This document shows positions 1-17,412 of a stretch of DNA of 64,000 nt, one piece after another (the stretch's first letter is position 1; every line of letters starts with the position of its first letter). The DNA comes from Stenotrophomonas sp. WZN-1 (GTDB lineage Bacteria; Pseudomonadota; Gammaproteobacteria; Xanthomonadales; Xanthomonadaceae): NCBI RefSeq assembly GCF_002192255.1, contig NZ_CP021768.1:886001-950000 (forward strand), given 5' to 3'. The notes under the pieces are model-generated. The model was not told the origin of the DNA and did not search any database. It saw nothing but the letters and a program-made list of their open reading frames with translations. Position numbers and translations under genes: made by a program.

Positions 1-360
1 GTCATTGCTACCCCGGACGCCATGCGCGTCGTCGGTAAGCTGGGCACCGTGCTGGGCCCGCGCGGCCTGATGCCGAACCCGAAGGTCGGCACCGTTTCCC
101 CGAACCCGGGTGAAGCCGTGAAGAACGCCAAGTCGGGTCAGGTCCGTTACCGCACCGACAAGGCCGGCATCATCCACTGCACCATCGGCAAGGCCGACTT
201 CGCCGAAGACGCGCTGAAGTCGAACCTGACCGCGCTGCTGCTGGACCTGATCAAGGCCAAGCCGGCCACCTCGAAGGGCACCTACCTGCAGAAGGTTTCG
301 GTCAGCTCGACGATGGGCCCGGGTGTCACCGTCGACCAGTCGTCGCTGACCCTGAAGTAA
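1..360 (+). CDS. rplA: 50S ribosomal protein L1, C-terminal part (cut by window edge)
   Basis: The frame is open from the first base and reads [15 protein letters not shown], the middle of L1, then [14 protein letters not shown] and a C-terminal domain ending at TAA. About 119 of roughly 230 residues are present; the start lies outside the window. L1 binds the mobile L1 stalk of 23S rRNA and, in known systems, represses its own rplK-rplA message. The next gene is rplJ, the usual order. The missing N-terminus is a window effect and not a truncation. Confidence 0.97.
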   Translation, partial: VIATPDAMRVVGKLGTVLGPRGLMPNPKVGTVSPNPGEAVKNAKSGQVRYRTDKAGIIHCTIGKADFAEDALKSNLTALLLDLIKAKPATSKGTYLQKVSVSSTMGPGVTVDQSSLTLK

Positions 361-370
361 TTGTTTCAAG

Positions 371-399
371 CGGTCACGGTGCCTCGGGTGCCGTGACCG
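371..399 (+). terminator. Hairpin after rplA, possible attenuator
   Basis: A 9-bp perfect stem (CGGTCACGG with CCGTGACCG, 11-nt loop) begins 10 bases after the rplA stop. No T tract follows, so it is a weak intrinsic terminator at best. It may act as a processing site or attenuator between rplK-rplA and rplJ-rplL, where enteric bacteria carry regulatory elements. Confidence 0.45.
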
Positions 400-747
400 T
401 GACATTTGAAGGCATCGCTGGCAGTGCATCGCCCGCGGTAGCCGTCAAAGACCGCAGGCGCGGTCGTGGCAATACCGGCGACGGGCATGGAAGCTCGATC
501 TGGCAAGGAGTCGCCGCCGGAGTAGTCAGGAGCGCTTAATCGATTCCCCGGAATCACCCTGCGTAGATGGTGCCCTTCTGGAGTTTTTCTGGTTCACGCA
601 CGTCTGGGTTTCCCCAGGTTGGCCCACTCCAGGTCTAGAACGGCCCACCCCCGGAACATCATCCCGATGTTCCCGGCGTCCAGGACGGATGCCGCACAGG
701 ACCGCACACGGCAGGAGCCGTAAGCGGAGTTCAATAGGAGGAGTGCA
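400..747 (+). promoter_or_regulatory. Long leader upstream of rplJ, candidate L10 autoregulatory leader
   Basis: The rplA-rplJ gap is 387 bases with no convincing ORF. It contains GATTCC/GGAATC (542-555) and CTGGG/CCCAG (about 603-616) hairpins, then several self-complementary GGCCCAC/CCAGG stretches, and ends in a strong AGGAGG Shine-Dalgarno just before the rplJ ATG. In gammaproteobacteria the rplJ leader binds the L10-L7/L12 complex and represses translation. Position, length and base pairing fit that role; the exact L10 site was not resolved by eye. Confidence 0.5.
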
Positions 748-1284
748 ATGGCTCTCAATCTGTCCCAGAAGCAAGAAGTAGTCGCCGAGCTGGCAGACGT
801 CGCCGCCAAGGCCCACTCCTTGATCGCAGCCGAATACGCTGGCACCACGGTCGCCCAGATGACCGCGATGCGCAAGCAGGCTCGTGAAACCGGTGTTTTC
901 TTGAAGGTTGTCAAGAACACCCTGGCTTCGCGCGCCGTTGAAGGCACCGAGTTCGCAGTCGCACAGGACCAGATGGTTGGTCCGCTGCTGTACGCGTTCT
1001 CGCTCGAGGAGCCCGGCGCTGCCGGTCGCCTGATCAAGGAAGCCGCCAAGGGCAACGACAAGCTGAAGGCTAAGGTCGTCGCCATCGGTGGTGAAGTGTT
1101 CCCGGCGAGCCACGTCGACGTGCTGGCATCGCTGCCGACCCGCGACCAGGCCCTGGCTATGCTGGCCCGCGTCCTGACCGAGCCGGTCACGATGTTTGCC
1201 CGCGCCATCAAGGCCGTTGGCGAGAAGCAGGGTGGTGGCGATGTCGCCGCTGACGCTGCCGAGCCGGCCGCCGAGACCGCCTGA
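748..1284 (+). CDS. rplJ: 50S ribosomal protein L10
   Basis: 178 residues beginning [17 protein letters not shown], the L10 N-terminal domain that binds 23S rRNA at the base of the stalk. The C-terminal helix that carries L7/L12 dimers is followed by an Ala/Asp/Glu-rich tail longer than in E. coli L10 (about 165 residues). Start fixed by ATG 7 bases downstream of AGGAGG. It is 63 bases before rplL, its stalk partner, so the two are co-transcribed; L10 in complex with L7/L12 is the known translational repressor of this operon. Confidence 0.98.
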
Positions 1285-1347
1285 GTTTCGACTTACCGTG
1301 GTTCCTGACGGAACCTCAACCCAGAAAATCATCCAAAGGTATTAATC

Positions 1348-1716
1348 ATGTCCCTTACCAACGAACAGATCGTCGACGCCATCGCCGAGAAGTCCCTGAT
1401 GGAAGTGATGGAGCTGGTCAAGGCCATCGAAGAGAAGTTCGGCGTCTCCGCCGCTGCTCCGGTTGCCGTGGCTGCTGCCGCTGGCCCGGCTGCTGCTGTT
1501 GAAGAGCAGACCGAATTCGTCGTCACCCTGAAGACTGCCGGCGAGAAGAAGGTCGAAGTCATCAAGGCCGTCCGCGCCATCACCGGCCTGGGCCTGAAGG
1601 AAGCGAAGGACCTGGCCGAAGCCGGCGGCGTCCTGAAGGACAACGCTTCGAAGGACGAAGCCGAGAAGATGAAGAAGGACCTGGAAGCTGCTGGCGCGAC
1701 TGTCGAAGTCAAGTAA
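1348..1716 (+). CDS. rplL: 50S ribosomal protein L7/L12
   Basis: 122 residues with the standard three-part layout: N-terminal dimerisation domain ([20 protein letters not shown]), an Ala/Val-rich flexible hinge at about residues 36-52, and the globular domain starting [17 protein letters not shown] with [11 protein letters not shown], the helix that contacts EF-Tu and EF-G. Present in several copies per ribosome. Followed by a strong hairpin that probably separates its high expression from that of rpoB. Confidence 0.99.
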   Translation: MSLTNEQIVDAIAEKSLMEVMELVKAIEEKFGVSAAAPVAVAAAAGPAAAVEEQTEFVVTLKTAGEKKVEVIKAVRAITGLGLKEAKDLAEAGGVLKDNASKDEAEKMKKDLEAAGATVEVK

Positions 1717-1759
1717 GCAGTTACCTTGCATCGTCACCGATTCACGGCGATGCAGCCAA

Positions 1760-1786
1760 GGCTGGGGGCGTAAGCCCCCGGCCTTT
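1760..1786 (+). terminator. rplL-rpoB attenuator / partial terminator
   Basis: A GC-rich hairpin (ten pairs including one G-T: GGCTGGGGGC, loop GTAA, GCCCCCGGCC) runs directly into TTTGGTCGTTGTT, an interrupted T-rich tract. In E. coli a partially efficient terminator in the same gap makes L7/L12 mRNA several-fold more abundant than rpoBC mRNA; position and structure here suggest the same job. Confidence 0.75.
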
Positions 1787-1804
1787 GGTCGTTGTTGCGG
1801 TGTT

Positions 1805-1827
1805 GTAGATCCACGGCATGCGTGGAT
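1805..1827 (+). repeat. SMAG palindrome inside the rplL-rpoB gap
   Basis: GTAG followed by ATCCACG-GCATG-CGTGGAT, a perfect 7-bp palindrome with the GTAG head that defines SMAG repeats. It lies 19 bases beyond the attenuator hairpin and more than 200 bases before rpoB. The same ATCCACG subtype recurs at 61793-61815 and, degenerate, at 34561 and 43041. Confidence 0.8.
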
Positions 1828-2045
1828 GTGAAAAACAGCAGGAAAAAGCCCAACACGGGCTGCAGTCAAACCCCGGCAGGCCAGCGCACGGCGCGGCAGC
1901 GGGGGAGTGGTAGCAGACGAGTTGGCAGTTGGAAGTAGCGGGAGAAGGCGTGCTGGTGCCGGCAATACCAGCGACTTCCAACTGACAATTTCAAGTTCCC
2001 TTCGGATCGTGGGCGCACGATCCGCACAACAAGGTGGAAGACCTC

Positions 2046-6200
<4,155 letters not shown>

Positions 6201-6208
6201 TCCATGCC

Positions 6209-6232
6209 GGCGCGGCGGTCCGCCGCCGCGCC
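6209..6232 (+). other. Hairpin between rpoB and rpoC
   Basis: A 10-bp all-GC stem (GGCGCGGCGG with CCGCCGCGCC, loop TCCG) lies just after the rpoB stop. No T tract follows, so termination is unlikely; an RNA processing or pausing role is possible but not shown by the sequence. Confidence 0.4.
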
Positions 6233-6287
6233 GCTGGCAGTCAACTGAAAGCCCATCGACACAGCATTCCTCCTTCTGGAGAACACC

Positions 6288-10511
<4,224 letters not shown>

Positions 10512-10674
10512 GGTATCCGGTCCGGCCGCAAGGCCGGGCCACCCCATCGGTCCATTGATGGGATTGGGAAAGGGCAGGGGAGATCGTCCGCGATCGACCC
10601 AGCCAACCTGAACGGGGTACATGGAGGCCCCCCAGTAACGTCCCGGGATCAGGGACGGGCTTGACAGGAGGCGT

Positions 10675-10704
10675 TTGACTGCTTTCCTTGCAGGTTGCTA
10701 CAAT
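10675..10704 (+). promoter_or_regulatory. Promoter of the str operon (rpsL-rpsG-fusA-tuf)
   Basis: TTGACT (10675-10680), an 18-base spacer and TACAAT (10699-10704), with TG one base upstream of the -10, giving an extended -10 element. Five of six bases match sigma-70 consensus at each hexamer. It lies about 90 bases before rpsL. Confidence 0.75.
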
Positions 10705-10714
10705 CGTCTGTCTC

Positions 10715-10775
10715 AGCAGGCCAAAATTTCGGCCTGCTTTAACATTTCCGCATCTCTGGCCGGATTTTCCGGCCA
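10715..10775 (+). promoter_or_regulatory. Two tandem hairpins in the rpsL leader
   Basis: Stem 1: AGCAGGCC / GGCCTGCT (10715-10738, 8-nt AT-rich loop) followed by TT. Stem 2: TGGCCGG / CCGGCCA (10757-10775, loop ATTTT). Both lie between the promoter and the rpsL ATG, so they would form in the 5' untranslated RNA. An attenuation or S12/S7-responsive function is plausible but unproven. Confidence 0.5.
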
Positions 10776-10795
10776 CCAATCAGAAGAACCTACTG

Positions 10796-11170
10796 ATGGC
10801 GACGATCAACCAGCTGGTCCGCAAGCCGCGGCAAGCGACCACCTACAAGAGTGCCTCGCCGGCGCTCGACAAGTGCCCGCAGCGCCGTGGCGTCTGCACC
10901 CGTGTCTACACCACCACTCCGAAGAAGCCGAACTCGGCTCTGCGCAAGGTTGCCAAGGTCCGCCTGACCAACCAGGAAGAAGTGATTTCCTACATCGGTG
11001 GTGAAGGCCACAACCTGCAGGAGCACTCCGTGGTCCTGATCCGCGGCGGTCGCGTCAAGGACCTGCCGGGTGTGCGTTACCACACCGTTCGTGGCTCGCT
11101 CGACGCCGCCGGCGTTGCCAAGCGTCGCCAGGCCCGTTCCAAGTACGGCGCCAAGCGTCCGAAGGCATAA
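10796..11170 (+). CDS. rpsL: 30S ribosomal protein S12
   Basis: 124 residues, the exact E. coli length, starting [12 protein letters not shown] at the ATG at 10796; the frame is open further upstream but has no support there. Lys43 (in TPKKPNS) and Lys88 (in RVKDLPG) are the wild-type residues whose substitution gives streptomycin resistance, so the target appears susceptible. S12 shapes the decoding centre. First gene of the str operon, 12 bases before rpsG. Confidence 0.99.
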
Positions 11171-11182
11171 GGAGAGAGCACT

Positions 11183-11656
11183 ATGTCGCGTAAGGGTAAT
11201 ACTCCGCAGCGTTCCGTCCTGCCCGATCCGAAGCACGGAAGCGAAACCATCGCCCGCTTCATCAACATGGTCATGCAGAGCGGCAAGAAGTCCGTCGCCG
11301 AAAAGATCGTGTACGGCGCCATGGACGTGATCACCGAGAAGAACAGCAGCGCCAACGCCATTGAACTGGTGCAGAAGGCTCTGGACAACGTCGCTCCGGC
11401 GGTCGAAGTCAAGTCGCGCCGCGTCGGTGGTGCCACCTACCAGGTGCCGGTCGAAGTGCGTTCGTCGCGCAAGATGGCCCTGGCCATGCGCTGGCTGATC
11501 GACTCCGCGCGCAAGCGTGGTGAGAACACCATGCCGAAGAAGCTGGCTGCTGAACTGATCGACGCCTCGGAAAACCGCGGCGGCGCCATCAAGAAGCGCG
11601 AAGAAACCCACCGCATGGCCGAAGCCAACAAGGCATTCGCCCACTACCGCTGGTGA
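11183..11656 (+). CDS. rpsG: 30S ribosomal protein S7
   Basis: 157 residues; nucleates assembly of the 30S head on 16S rRNA. Typical segments are [17 protein letters not shown], the beta-ribbon [11 protein letters not shown] and the tail [21 protein letters not shown] strong AAGGAGAG precedes the ATG. S7 is the autoregulator of the str operon in E. coli, acting at the rpsL-rpsG junction; the 12-base gap here is shorter than the E. coli one, so its target may differ. Confidence 0.99.
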   Translation: MSRKGNTPQRSVLPDPKHGSETIARFINMVMQSGKKSVAEKIVYGAMDVITEKNSSANAIELVQKALDNVAPAVEVKSRRVGGATYQVPVEVRSSRKMALAMRWLIDSARKRGENTMPKKLAAELIDASENRGGAIKKREETHRMAEANKAFAHYRW

Positions 11657-11682
11657 GTTTGACGGCCTTGTAAAACAGGCAG

Positions 11683-11709
11683 GGCAGCACCACTTCGGTG
11701 CGTGCTGCC
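11683..11709 (+). other. TTCG-capped hairpin between rpsG and fusA
   Basis: GGCAGCAC-CAC-TTCG-GTG-C-GTGCTGCC: an 8-bp stem, one bulged C, a 3-bp stem and a stable TTCG tetraloop, in the 141-base rpsG-fusA gap. No T tract follows. Probably an mRNA stability or attenuation element; a second GC-rich stem follows near 11740-11765. Confidence 0.45.
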
Positions 11710-11797
11710 TCGCGGTCCCAGAAGGACTGCGCCAATCCGAAGGCCGCCGAAAGGCGGCGTTCGGCCATCCGAAATCCAAGAAATCTGAGAGGCTCCC

Positions 11798-13939
11798 GTG
11801 GCCCGTTCCACTCCCATCGAGCGTTACCGTAACTTCGGCATCATGGCTCACATCGATGCCGGCAAGACCACCACGTCCGAGCGCATCCTGTTCTACACCG
11901 GCAAGAGCCACAAGATCGGTGAAGTGCACGACGGCGCCGCCACCATGGACTGGATGGAGCAGGAGCAGGAGCGTGGCATCACGATCCAGTCCGCTGCCAC
12001 CACTGCGTTCTGGAAGGGCATGGACAAGTCCCTGCCGGAGCACCGCTTCAACATCATCGATACCCCCGGGCACGTCGACTTCACCATCGAAGTGGAGCGC
12101 TCGCTGCGCGTGCTCGACGGTGCCGTCTTCGTCCTGTGTGCCGTCGGTGGCGTGCAGCCGCAGTCGGAAACCGTGTGGCGCCAGGCCAACCGGTACAAGG
12201 TGCCGCGCATCGCGTTCGTCAACAAGATGGACCGCACCGGCGCCAACTTCTACAAGGTCCGTGACCAGCTGAAGGCCAAGCTCGGCGCTGTCGCGGTGCC
12301 GATGCAGCTGCCGATCGGCGCTGAAGAAGGCTTCAAGGGCGTCGTCGACCTGCTGAAGATGAAGGCCATCCATTGGGATGAAGCCTCGCAGGGCATGAAG
12401 TTCGAGTACGGCGAAATCCCGGCCGACCTGCAGGAAAAGGCTGAAGAGGCCCGTACCTACATGATCGAAACCGCGGCTGAAGCCAGCGAAGAGCTGATGG
12501 AAAAGTACCTGGGCGGCGAAGAGCTGGCCGAGGCTGAAATCATCAACGCGCTGCGTACCCGCACCCTGGCCACCGAAATCGTTCCGATGTACTGCGGTTC
12601 GGCGTTCAAGAACAAGGGCGTGCAGGCCATGCTGGACGGCGTGATCCAGCTGCTGCCGTCGCCGGTCGATGTGCCGGACGTGACCGGTACCGACGTGGAC
12701 GACGAAAACGTCGCCATGACCCGCAAGTCCGACGACAAGGCTCCGTTCTCGTCGCTGGCCTTCAAGATCATCACCGATCCGTTCGTCGGCGCGCTGACCT
12801 TCTTCCGTGTCTACTCGGGCACCCTGAACGGTGGCGACACCGTGCTGAACTCGGTGAAGGGCAAGAAGGAGCGCATCGGTCGCATCCTGCAGATGCATTC
12901 GAACAACCGCGAGGAAATCAAGGAAGTTCTGGCCGGTGACATCGCCGCTGCCGTGGGCCTGAAGGACACCACCACCGGTGACACCCTGTGCTCGATCGAC
13001 CAGCCGATCATCCTGGAGCGCATGACGTTCCCGGAGCCGGTGATCTCGATGGCCGTCGAACCGAAGACCAAGTCGGACCAGGAAAAGATGGGCCTGGCCC
13101 TGGGTCGCCTGGCGCAGGAAGATCCGTCGTTCCGCGTCAAGACCGACGAAGAATCCGGCCAGACCATCATCTCGGGCATGGGCGAGCTGCACCTGGACAT
13201 CATCGTCGACCGCCTGAAGCGCGAGTTCAACGTTGAAGCCAACGTCGGCGCGCCGCAGGTTGCGTACCGCGAAACCATCACCCTGGCCGACGTCAAGTCG
13301 GACTACAAGCACGCCAAGCAGTCCGGTGGTAAGGGTCAGTACGGTCACGTCGTGATCGAGCTGTCGCCGATCACAGCTGAAGACCGTGCCGATGCCAAGA
13401 TCGCTCCGCTGATCAAGGACGACTTCCTGTTCATCAATGACATCACCGGTGGCGTCATTCCGAAGGAATTCATCCCGTCGGTCGAAAAGGGCCTGCGTGA
13501 AACCATCACCAGCGGTCCGCTGGCCGGCTTCCCGGTCGTGGATGTGAAGGTCAAGCTGGTGTTCGGCTCGTACCACGACGTCGACTCCTCGGAAATGGCG
13601 TTCAAGCTGGCTTCGTCGATGGCCTTCAAGCAGGGCTTCGCCAAGGCCAAGCCGGTGCTGCTGGAGCCGATCATGAAGGTCGAGATCGTGACCCCGGAGG
13701 ATTACCAGGGTGACGTGATGGGCGACGTCAGCCGTCGTCGCGGCGTGCTGCAGGGTTCCGACACCACCGGTGACGGTTCGGCCAGCATCATCAACGCGAT
13801 GATCCCGCTGGGTGAAATGTTCGGCTACGCCACTGCGCTGCGTTCGCAGACTCAGGGTCGCGCCACTTTCACCATGGAATTCGACCACTACGAGCCGGCG
13901 CCGAACAACATCGCCGAAGCCGTCATGAAGAAGGGCTGA
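11798..13939 (+). CDS. fusA: Elongation factor G
   Basis: 713 residues with a GTG start. The G-domain motifs are intact: AHIDAGKTT (G1), DTPGHVDF (G3), NKMDRTG (G4) and the GITIQSA switch region, followed by domains II-V ([14 protein letters not shown] in domain IV). EF-G drives translocation and, with RRF, ribosome recycling. It follows rpsG and precedes tuf by 52 bases, the classic str order. The leader AGAGGCTCCC gives only a modest Shine-Dalgarno. Confidence 0.98.
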   Translation: MARSTPIERYRNFGIMAHIDAGKTTTSERILFYTGKSHKIGEVHDGAATMDWMEQEQERGITIQSAATTAFWKGMDKSLPEHRFNIIDTPGHVDFTIEVERSLRVLDGAVFVLCAVGGVQPQSETVWRQANRYKVPRIAFVNKMDRTGANFYKVRDQLKAKLGAVAVPMQLPIGAEEGFKGVVDLLKMKAIHWDEASQGMKFEYGEIPADLQEKAEEARTYMIETAAEASEELMEKYLGGEELAEAEIINALRTRTLATEIVPMYCGSAFKNKGVQAMLDGVIQLLPSPVDVPDVTGTDVDDENVAMTRKSDDKAPFSSLAFKIITDPFVGALTFFRVYSGTLNGGDTVLNSVKGKKERIGRILQMHSNNREEIKEVLAGDIAAAVGLKDTTTGDTLCSIDQPIILERMTFPEPVISMAVEPKTKSDQEKMGLALGRLAQEDPSFRVKTDEESGQTIISGMGELHLDIIVDRLKREFNVEANVGAPQVAYRETITLADVKSDYKHAKQSGGKGQYGHVVIELSPITAEDRADAKIAPLIKDDFLFINDITGGVIPKEFIPSVEKGLRETITSGPLAGFPVVDVKVKLVFGSYHDVDSSEMAFKLASSMAFKQGFAKAKPVLLEPIMKVEIVTPEDYQGDVMGDVSRRRGVLQGSDTTGDGSASIINAMIPLGEMFGYATALRSQTQGRATFTMEFDHYEPAPNNIAEAVMKKG

Positions 13940-13991
13940 GCCTCGCTCAGCCTCTCTTGAAACCACTTACGAACAATCAAGGTATAGAACA

Positions 13992-15182
13992 ATGGCAAAG
14001 GGTAAGTTCGAACGCACCAAGCCGCACGTCAACGTCGGCACCATCGGTCACGTCGACCACGGCAAGACCACGCTGACCGCCGCACTGACCAAGATCGGTG
14101 CCGAGCGCTTCGGTGGCGAGTTCAAGGACTACTCCTCGATCGACGCCGCGCCGGAAGAAAAGGCGCGTGGCATCACGATCTCGACCGCGCACGTCGAATA
14201 CGAATCCCCGACCCGTCACTACGCCCACGTCGATTGCCCGGGCCATGCTGACTACGTCAAGAACATGATCACCGGTGCCGCCCAGATGGACGGTGCGATC
14301 CTGGTGTGCTCGGCCGCTGACGGCCCGATGCCGCAGACCCGCGAGCACATCCTGCTGTCGCGCCAGGTCGGCGTGCCGTACATCGTCGTGTTCCTGAACA
14401 AGGCCGACATGGTCGACGACGCCGAGCTGCTCGAGCTGGTCGAGATGGAAGTGCGTGAGCTGCTGAGCAAGTACGACTTCCCGGGCGACGACACCCCGAT
14501 CATCGCTGGTTCGGCCCGTCTGGCGCTGGACGGCGACCAGAGCGACATCGGCGTGCCGGCCATCCTGAAGCTGGTCGATGCCCTGGACAGCTGGATCCCG
14601 GAGCCGGAGCGTGCGATCGACAAGCCGTTCCTGATGCCGGTGGAAGACGTGTTCTCGATCTCGGGCCGCGGCACCGTGGTGACCGGTCGTATCGAGCGCG
14701 GCGTGATCAAGGTTGGCGACGAAATCGAAATCGTCGGCATCCGTCCGGTGCAGAAGACCACCGTGACCGGCGTTGAAATGTTCCGCAAGCTGCTGGACCA
14801 GGGTCAGGCAGGCGACAACGCTGGCCTGCTGCTGCGCGGCACCAAGCGTGACGACGTCGAGCGTGGCCAGGTTCTGGCCAAGCCGGGTTCGATCAAGCCG
14901 CACACCAAGTTCGAAGGCGAAGTGTACGTCCTGTCGAAGGACGAAGGCGGCCGCCACACCCCGTTCTTCAACGGCTACCGTCCGCAGTTCTACTTCCGTA
15001 CCACCGACATCACCGGCGCAGCTGCTCTGCCGGAAGGCGTCGAAATGGTGATGCCGGGTGACAACGTCAAGATGGTCGTCACCCTGATCAACCCGGTGGC
15101 AATGGACGAAGGCCTGCGCTTCGCCATCCGCGAAGGCGGCCGTACCGTCGGCGCCGGCGTGGTCTCGAAGATCATCGAGTAA
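13992..15182 (+). CDS. tuf: Elongation factor Tu
   Basis: 396 residues with [10 protein letters not shown] (G1), DCPGHADY (G3), NKADM (G4) and SARLAL (G5). It delivers aminoacyl-tRNA to the ribosomal A site. Proteobacteria commonly have a second tuf copy upstream of secE-nusG, which would lie outside this window to the left. A GC-rich hairpin follows the stop. Confidence 0.99.
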   Translation: MAKGKFERTKPHVNVGTIGHVDHGKTTLTAALTKIGAERFGGEFKDYSSIDAAPEEKARGITISTAHVEYESPTRHYAHVDCPGHADYVKNMITGAAQMDGAILVCSAADGPMPQTREHILLSRQVGVPYIVVFLNKADMVDDAELLELVEMEVRELLSKYDFPGDDTPIIAGSARLALDGDQSDIGVPAILKLVDALDSWIPEPERAIDKPFLMPVEDVFSISGRGTVVTGRIERGVIKVGDEIEIVGIRPVQKTTVTGVEMFRKLLDQGQAGDNAGLLLRGTKRDDVERGQVLAKPGSIKPHTKFEGEVYVLSKDEGGRHTPFFNGYRPQFYFRTTDITGAAALPEGVEMVMPGDNVKMVVTLINPVAMDEGLRFAIREGGRTVGAGVVSKIIE

Positions 15183-15197
15183 TCTGGTAGTATCTGC

Positions 15198-15231
15198 GCC
15201 CCGATGTTGCCTGGGTAGGGCATCGGGGCGT
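15198..15231 (+). terminator. Probable str operon terminator after tuf
   Basis: A 10-bp perfect stem CGCCCCGATG / CATCGGGGCG begins 15 bases after the tuf stop. Its 14-nt loop can itself pair partly. The downstream sequence GTATCAAATG lacks a T run, so termination may be partial or Rho-assisted. Confidence 0.55.
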
Positions 15232-15320
15232 ATCAAATGGGAAAGCAGGCACAGGATGTGCCTTGTGTTCCCCGGACCAGGAAGGGTCAATGCCATTCAG
15301 GCGGCGTCAACAGGCGACTG

Positions 15321-15349
15321 TTGACAGCTGCCTTGCGTGCCATTATGCT
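15321..15349 (+). promoter_or_regulatory. Promoter of the S10 operon
   Basis: A perfect TTGACA (15321-15326), a 17-base spacer and TATGCT (15344-15349) lie about 165 bases upstream of rpsJ. This is the best sigma-70 match in the window and is placed to make a long S10 leader RNA. Confidence 0.8.
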
Positions 15350-15355
15350 TCTACG

Positions 15356-15514
15356 TCTGGGCAGGCCGGGTAACTGGTCTGCCTACGTTTTTGAGGTCCA
15401 TGGATTGACCTTGGCGGCCTGCGGGAGTGCGGGCCGTCTGTATTCAGGAATTTCATGGGGCAAAGCAACCCAGAGGCTTTGTCTGTCGCTCTTTTAACGA
15501 AGGAACCTACCGCC
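15356..15514 (+). promoter_or_regulatory. S10 leader, candidate L4-responsive attenuator
   Basis: The transcript from the promoter above would start near 15356. It contains GGCAGGCC / GGTCTGCC (15360-15383), a GAGGTC / GACCTT stem around the CCATGG at 15394-15413, and GC-rich complementary stretches, ending with GAAGGA before the rpsJ ATG. In E. coli and several other gammaproteobacteria L4 binds an S10 leader of this size and causes attenuation and translational repression. The exact L4 hairpin was not assigned. Confidence 0.5.
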
Positions 15515-15826
15515 ATGGCGGACCAAAAGATCCGGATCCGGCTGAAAGCGTTCGATCATCGTCTGATCGACCGTTCGGCCAGCGAGATCGTTGAAACGGC
15601 AAAGCGGACCGGCGCGCAAGTGCGTGGCCCGATCCCGCTGCCGACCAAGATCGAGCGTTACACCGTTCTCGTTTCCCCGCACGTCGACAAGGACGCGCGT
15701 GACCAGTACGAGACCCGCACGCACAAGCGCGTGCTCGATATCGTTGACCCGAATGACAAGACCGTGGACGCGCTGATGAAGCTCGAACTGGCTGCCGGCG
15801 TCGACGTTCAGATCAAGCTGACCTGA
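15515..15826 (+). CDS. rpsJ: 30S ribosomal protein S10
   Basis: 103 residues as in E. coli, starting [19 protein letters not shown] at the ATG at 15515; an in-frame upstream start is unsupported. S10 sits in the 30S head and, as NusE, pairs with NusB in antitermination. The long loop [15 protein letters not shown] is intact. First gene of the S10 operon, 11 bases before rplC. Confidence 0.99.
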
Positions 15827-15837
15827 GGACTACGACC

Positions 15838-16488
15838 ATGACGAAGAAGTATTCGTTGGGCTTCGTGGGCCGCAAGGCTGGCATGAGCCGCGTGTTCACT
15901 GAAGATGGCCGCTCCATCCCGGTGACCCTGATCGAAGCAACCCCGAACCGCATCGCGCAGATCAAGACCGTCGAAACCGACGGCTACAGCGCCGTGCAGG
16001 TGACCGTCGGCGCGCGTCGCGCTGCCCTGGTCAACAAGCCGGAAGCCGGCCACTTCGCCAAGGCGAAGGTGGAAGCGGGTCGTGGCCTGTGGGAATTCCG
16101 CGTTGAAGACGCGCAGCTCGGCGATTTCGCCGTTGGCGGCGAAGTCAAGGCGGACATCTTCGAAGTCGGCCAGATCGTCGACGTCCAGGGTGTCACCAAG
16201 GGTAAGGGCTTCCAGGGCACCATCAAGCGCCACAACTTCCGTATGGGCGATGCAACCCACGGTAACTCGCTGTCGCATCGCGCGCCGGGTTCGCTGGGTC
16301 AGCGCCAGACCCCGGGTCGCGTTTTCCCGGGCAAGAAGATGTCGGGCCACATGGGCGCGGTGCAGCAGAGCACCCAGAACCTGGAAGTGGTCAAGGTCGA
16401 CGTCGAGCGCGGTCTGATCGCCGTTCGCGGCGCCGTTCCGGGCGCGGCGGGTGGCGACGTGATCGTCCGTCCGGCGAGCAAGGCATAA
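15838..16488 (+). CDS. rplC: 50S ribosomal protein L3
   Basis: 216 residues. Contains [17 protein letters not shown] at the N-terminus and the extended loop [19 protein letters not shown] that reaches toward the peptidyl transferase centre and carries the Gln methylated in E. coli. One of the two assembly initiators of the 50S subunit. An AAGGAGAG sequence closes the gene and serves rplD. Confidence 0.98.
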
Positions 16489-16500
16489 GGAGAGATGACG

Positions 16501-17106
16501 ATGGAACTCGTTATCACGGGTAGCAACAACAAGGTCTCGGTCTCCGACGCCGTGTTCGGTCGCGATTTCAGCGAAGATCTGGTCCACCAGGTCGTCGTTG
16601 CCTACCGCAACGCCGGTCGCGCCGGCACCAAGGCACAGAAGACTCGCTCCGAAGTGGCTGGTACCACCAAGAAGTCGAAGAAGCAGAAGGGCGGCGGCGC
16701 GCGTCATGGCGCACTGACGGCTCCGATCTTCGTCGGCGGCGGTGTCACCTTCGCGGCCAAGCCGCGCAGCTTCGAGCAGAAGGTCAATCGTAAGCAGTAC
16801 CGTGCCGCCATGTGCGCGATCCTGTCCGAGCTGAACCGTCAGGGCCGTCTGACCATCGTGGAGTCCTTCGATGTCGAAGTGACCAACACGAAGGGTCTGA
16901 TCGCCAAGCTGGCCGGCCTGGAAGTGGGCAAGCGCCCGCTGATCGTCACCGAAGAAGCGTCCGAGCACCTGTACCTGTCCGCCCGCAATCTGCCGTACGT
17001 GCAGGTGCGTGACGTCCAGGGTCTGGATCCGGTCTCGCTGGTTGGTGCCGACACGGTCGTCATCACCGCTGACGCGGTCAAGAAGGTCGAGGAGTGGCTG
17101 GCATGA
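16501..17106 (+). CDS. rplD: 50S ribosomal protein L4
   Basis: 201 residues, matching E. coli L4, if the second of two nearby ATGs is used ([13 protein letters not shown]). The ATG at 16495 is almost on top of AAGGAGAG, so 16501 has the better spacing. The loop [14 protein letters not shown] reaches into the exit tunnel, where erythromycin-resistance changes occur. L4 is the known repressor of the S10 operon. Its stop overlaps the rplW start (ATGA). Confidence 0.97.
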
Positions 17107-17402
17107 ACAGCAACGAAAAAATCTTCAGCGTGCTGCGTGCCCCGCGTGTCTCCGAAAAGACCGCGCGCCTGCAGGAACTCTCCAATCAGTATGTCTTCGA
17201 AGTTTCGAACGAAGCCACCAAGGCCGATGTAAAGGCCGCGGTTGAGCAGCTGTTCGACGTCAAGGTCGAAGCCGTCAACGTGGTCAACGTCAAGGGCAAG
17301 AACAAGTCCTTCCGTAACCGTGCTGGCCGCCGCGGCGATTGGCGCAAGGCGTACGTTCGCCTGGCCGACGGCCAGTCGATCGATGTAACGGCCAAGGCCT
17401 GA
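17103..17402 (+). CDS. rplW: 50S ribosomal protein L23
   Basis: 99 residues starting [19 protein letters not shown], overlapping the rplD stop by four bases, which implies translational coupling. L23 sits at the exit-tunnel mouth and docks trigger factor and SRP; the extended loop [20 protein letters not shown] is present. Confidence 0.98.
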
Positions 17403-17412
17403 GGTACATCCC

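Larger units (their letters stand above)
10512..10795 (+). other. rpoC-rpsL intergenic region
   Basis: 284 bases with no supported gene. The first part has two short stems lacking T tails (CCGGCC/GGCCGG at 10522-10537; CCCATC/GATGGG at 10543-10562), so any rpoBC terminator here is weak. The second part carries the rpsL promoter and leader hairpins, described separately. Confidence 0.6.

Noticed and set aside
2034..2045. GTG start four codons upstream of rpoB
   Set aside because: It overlaps the AAGGTGGA ribosome-binding site, so the ATG at 2046 is the natural start.
10661..10666. A perfect TTGACA upstream of rpsL
   Set aside because: It lies 32 bases from the TACAAT, too far for a sigma-70 spacer; TTGACT at 10675 fits.
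10790..13966. A 1058-codon open frame antisense to rpsL, rpsG and fusA
   Set aside because: Same cause: codon bias of the sense genes leaves the antisense frame open. It crosses gene boundaries and has no family features.
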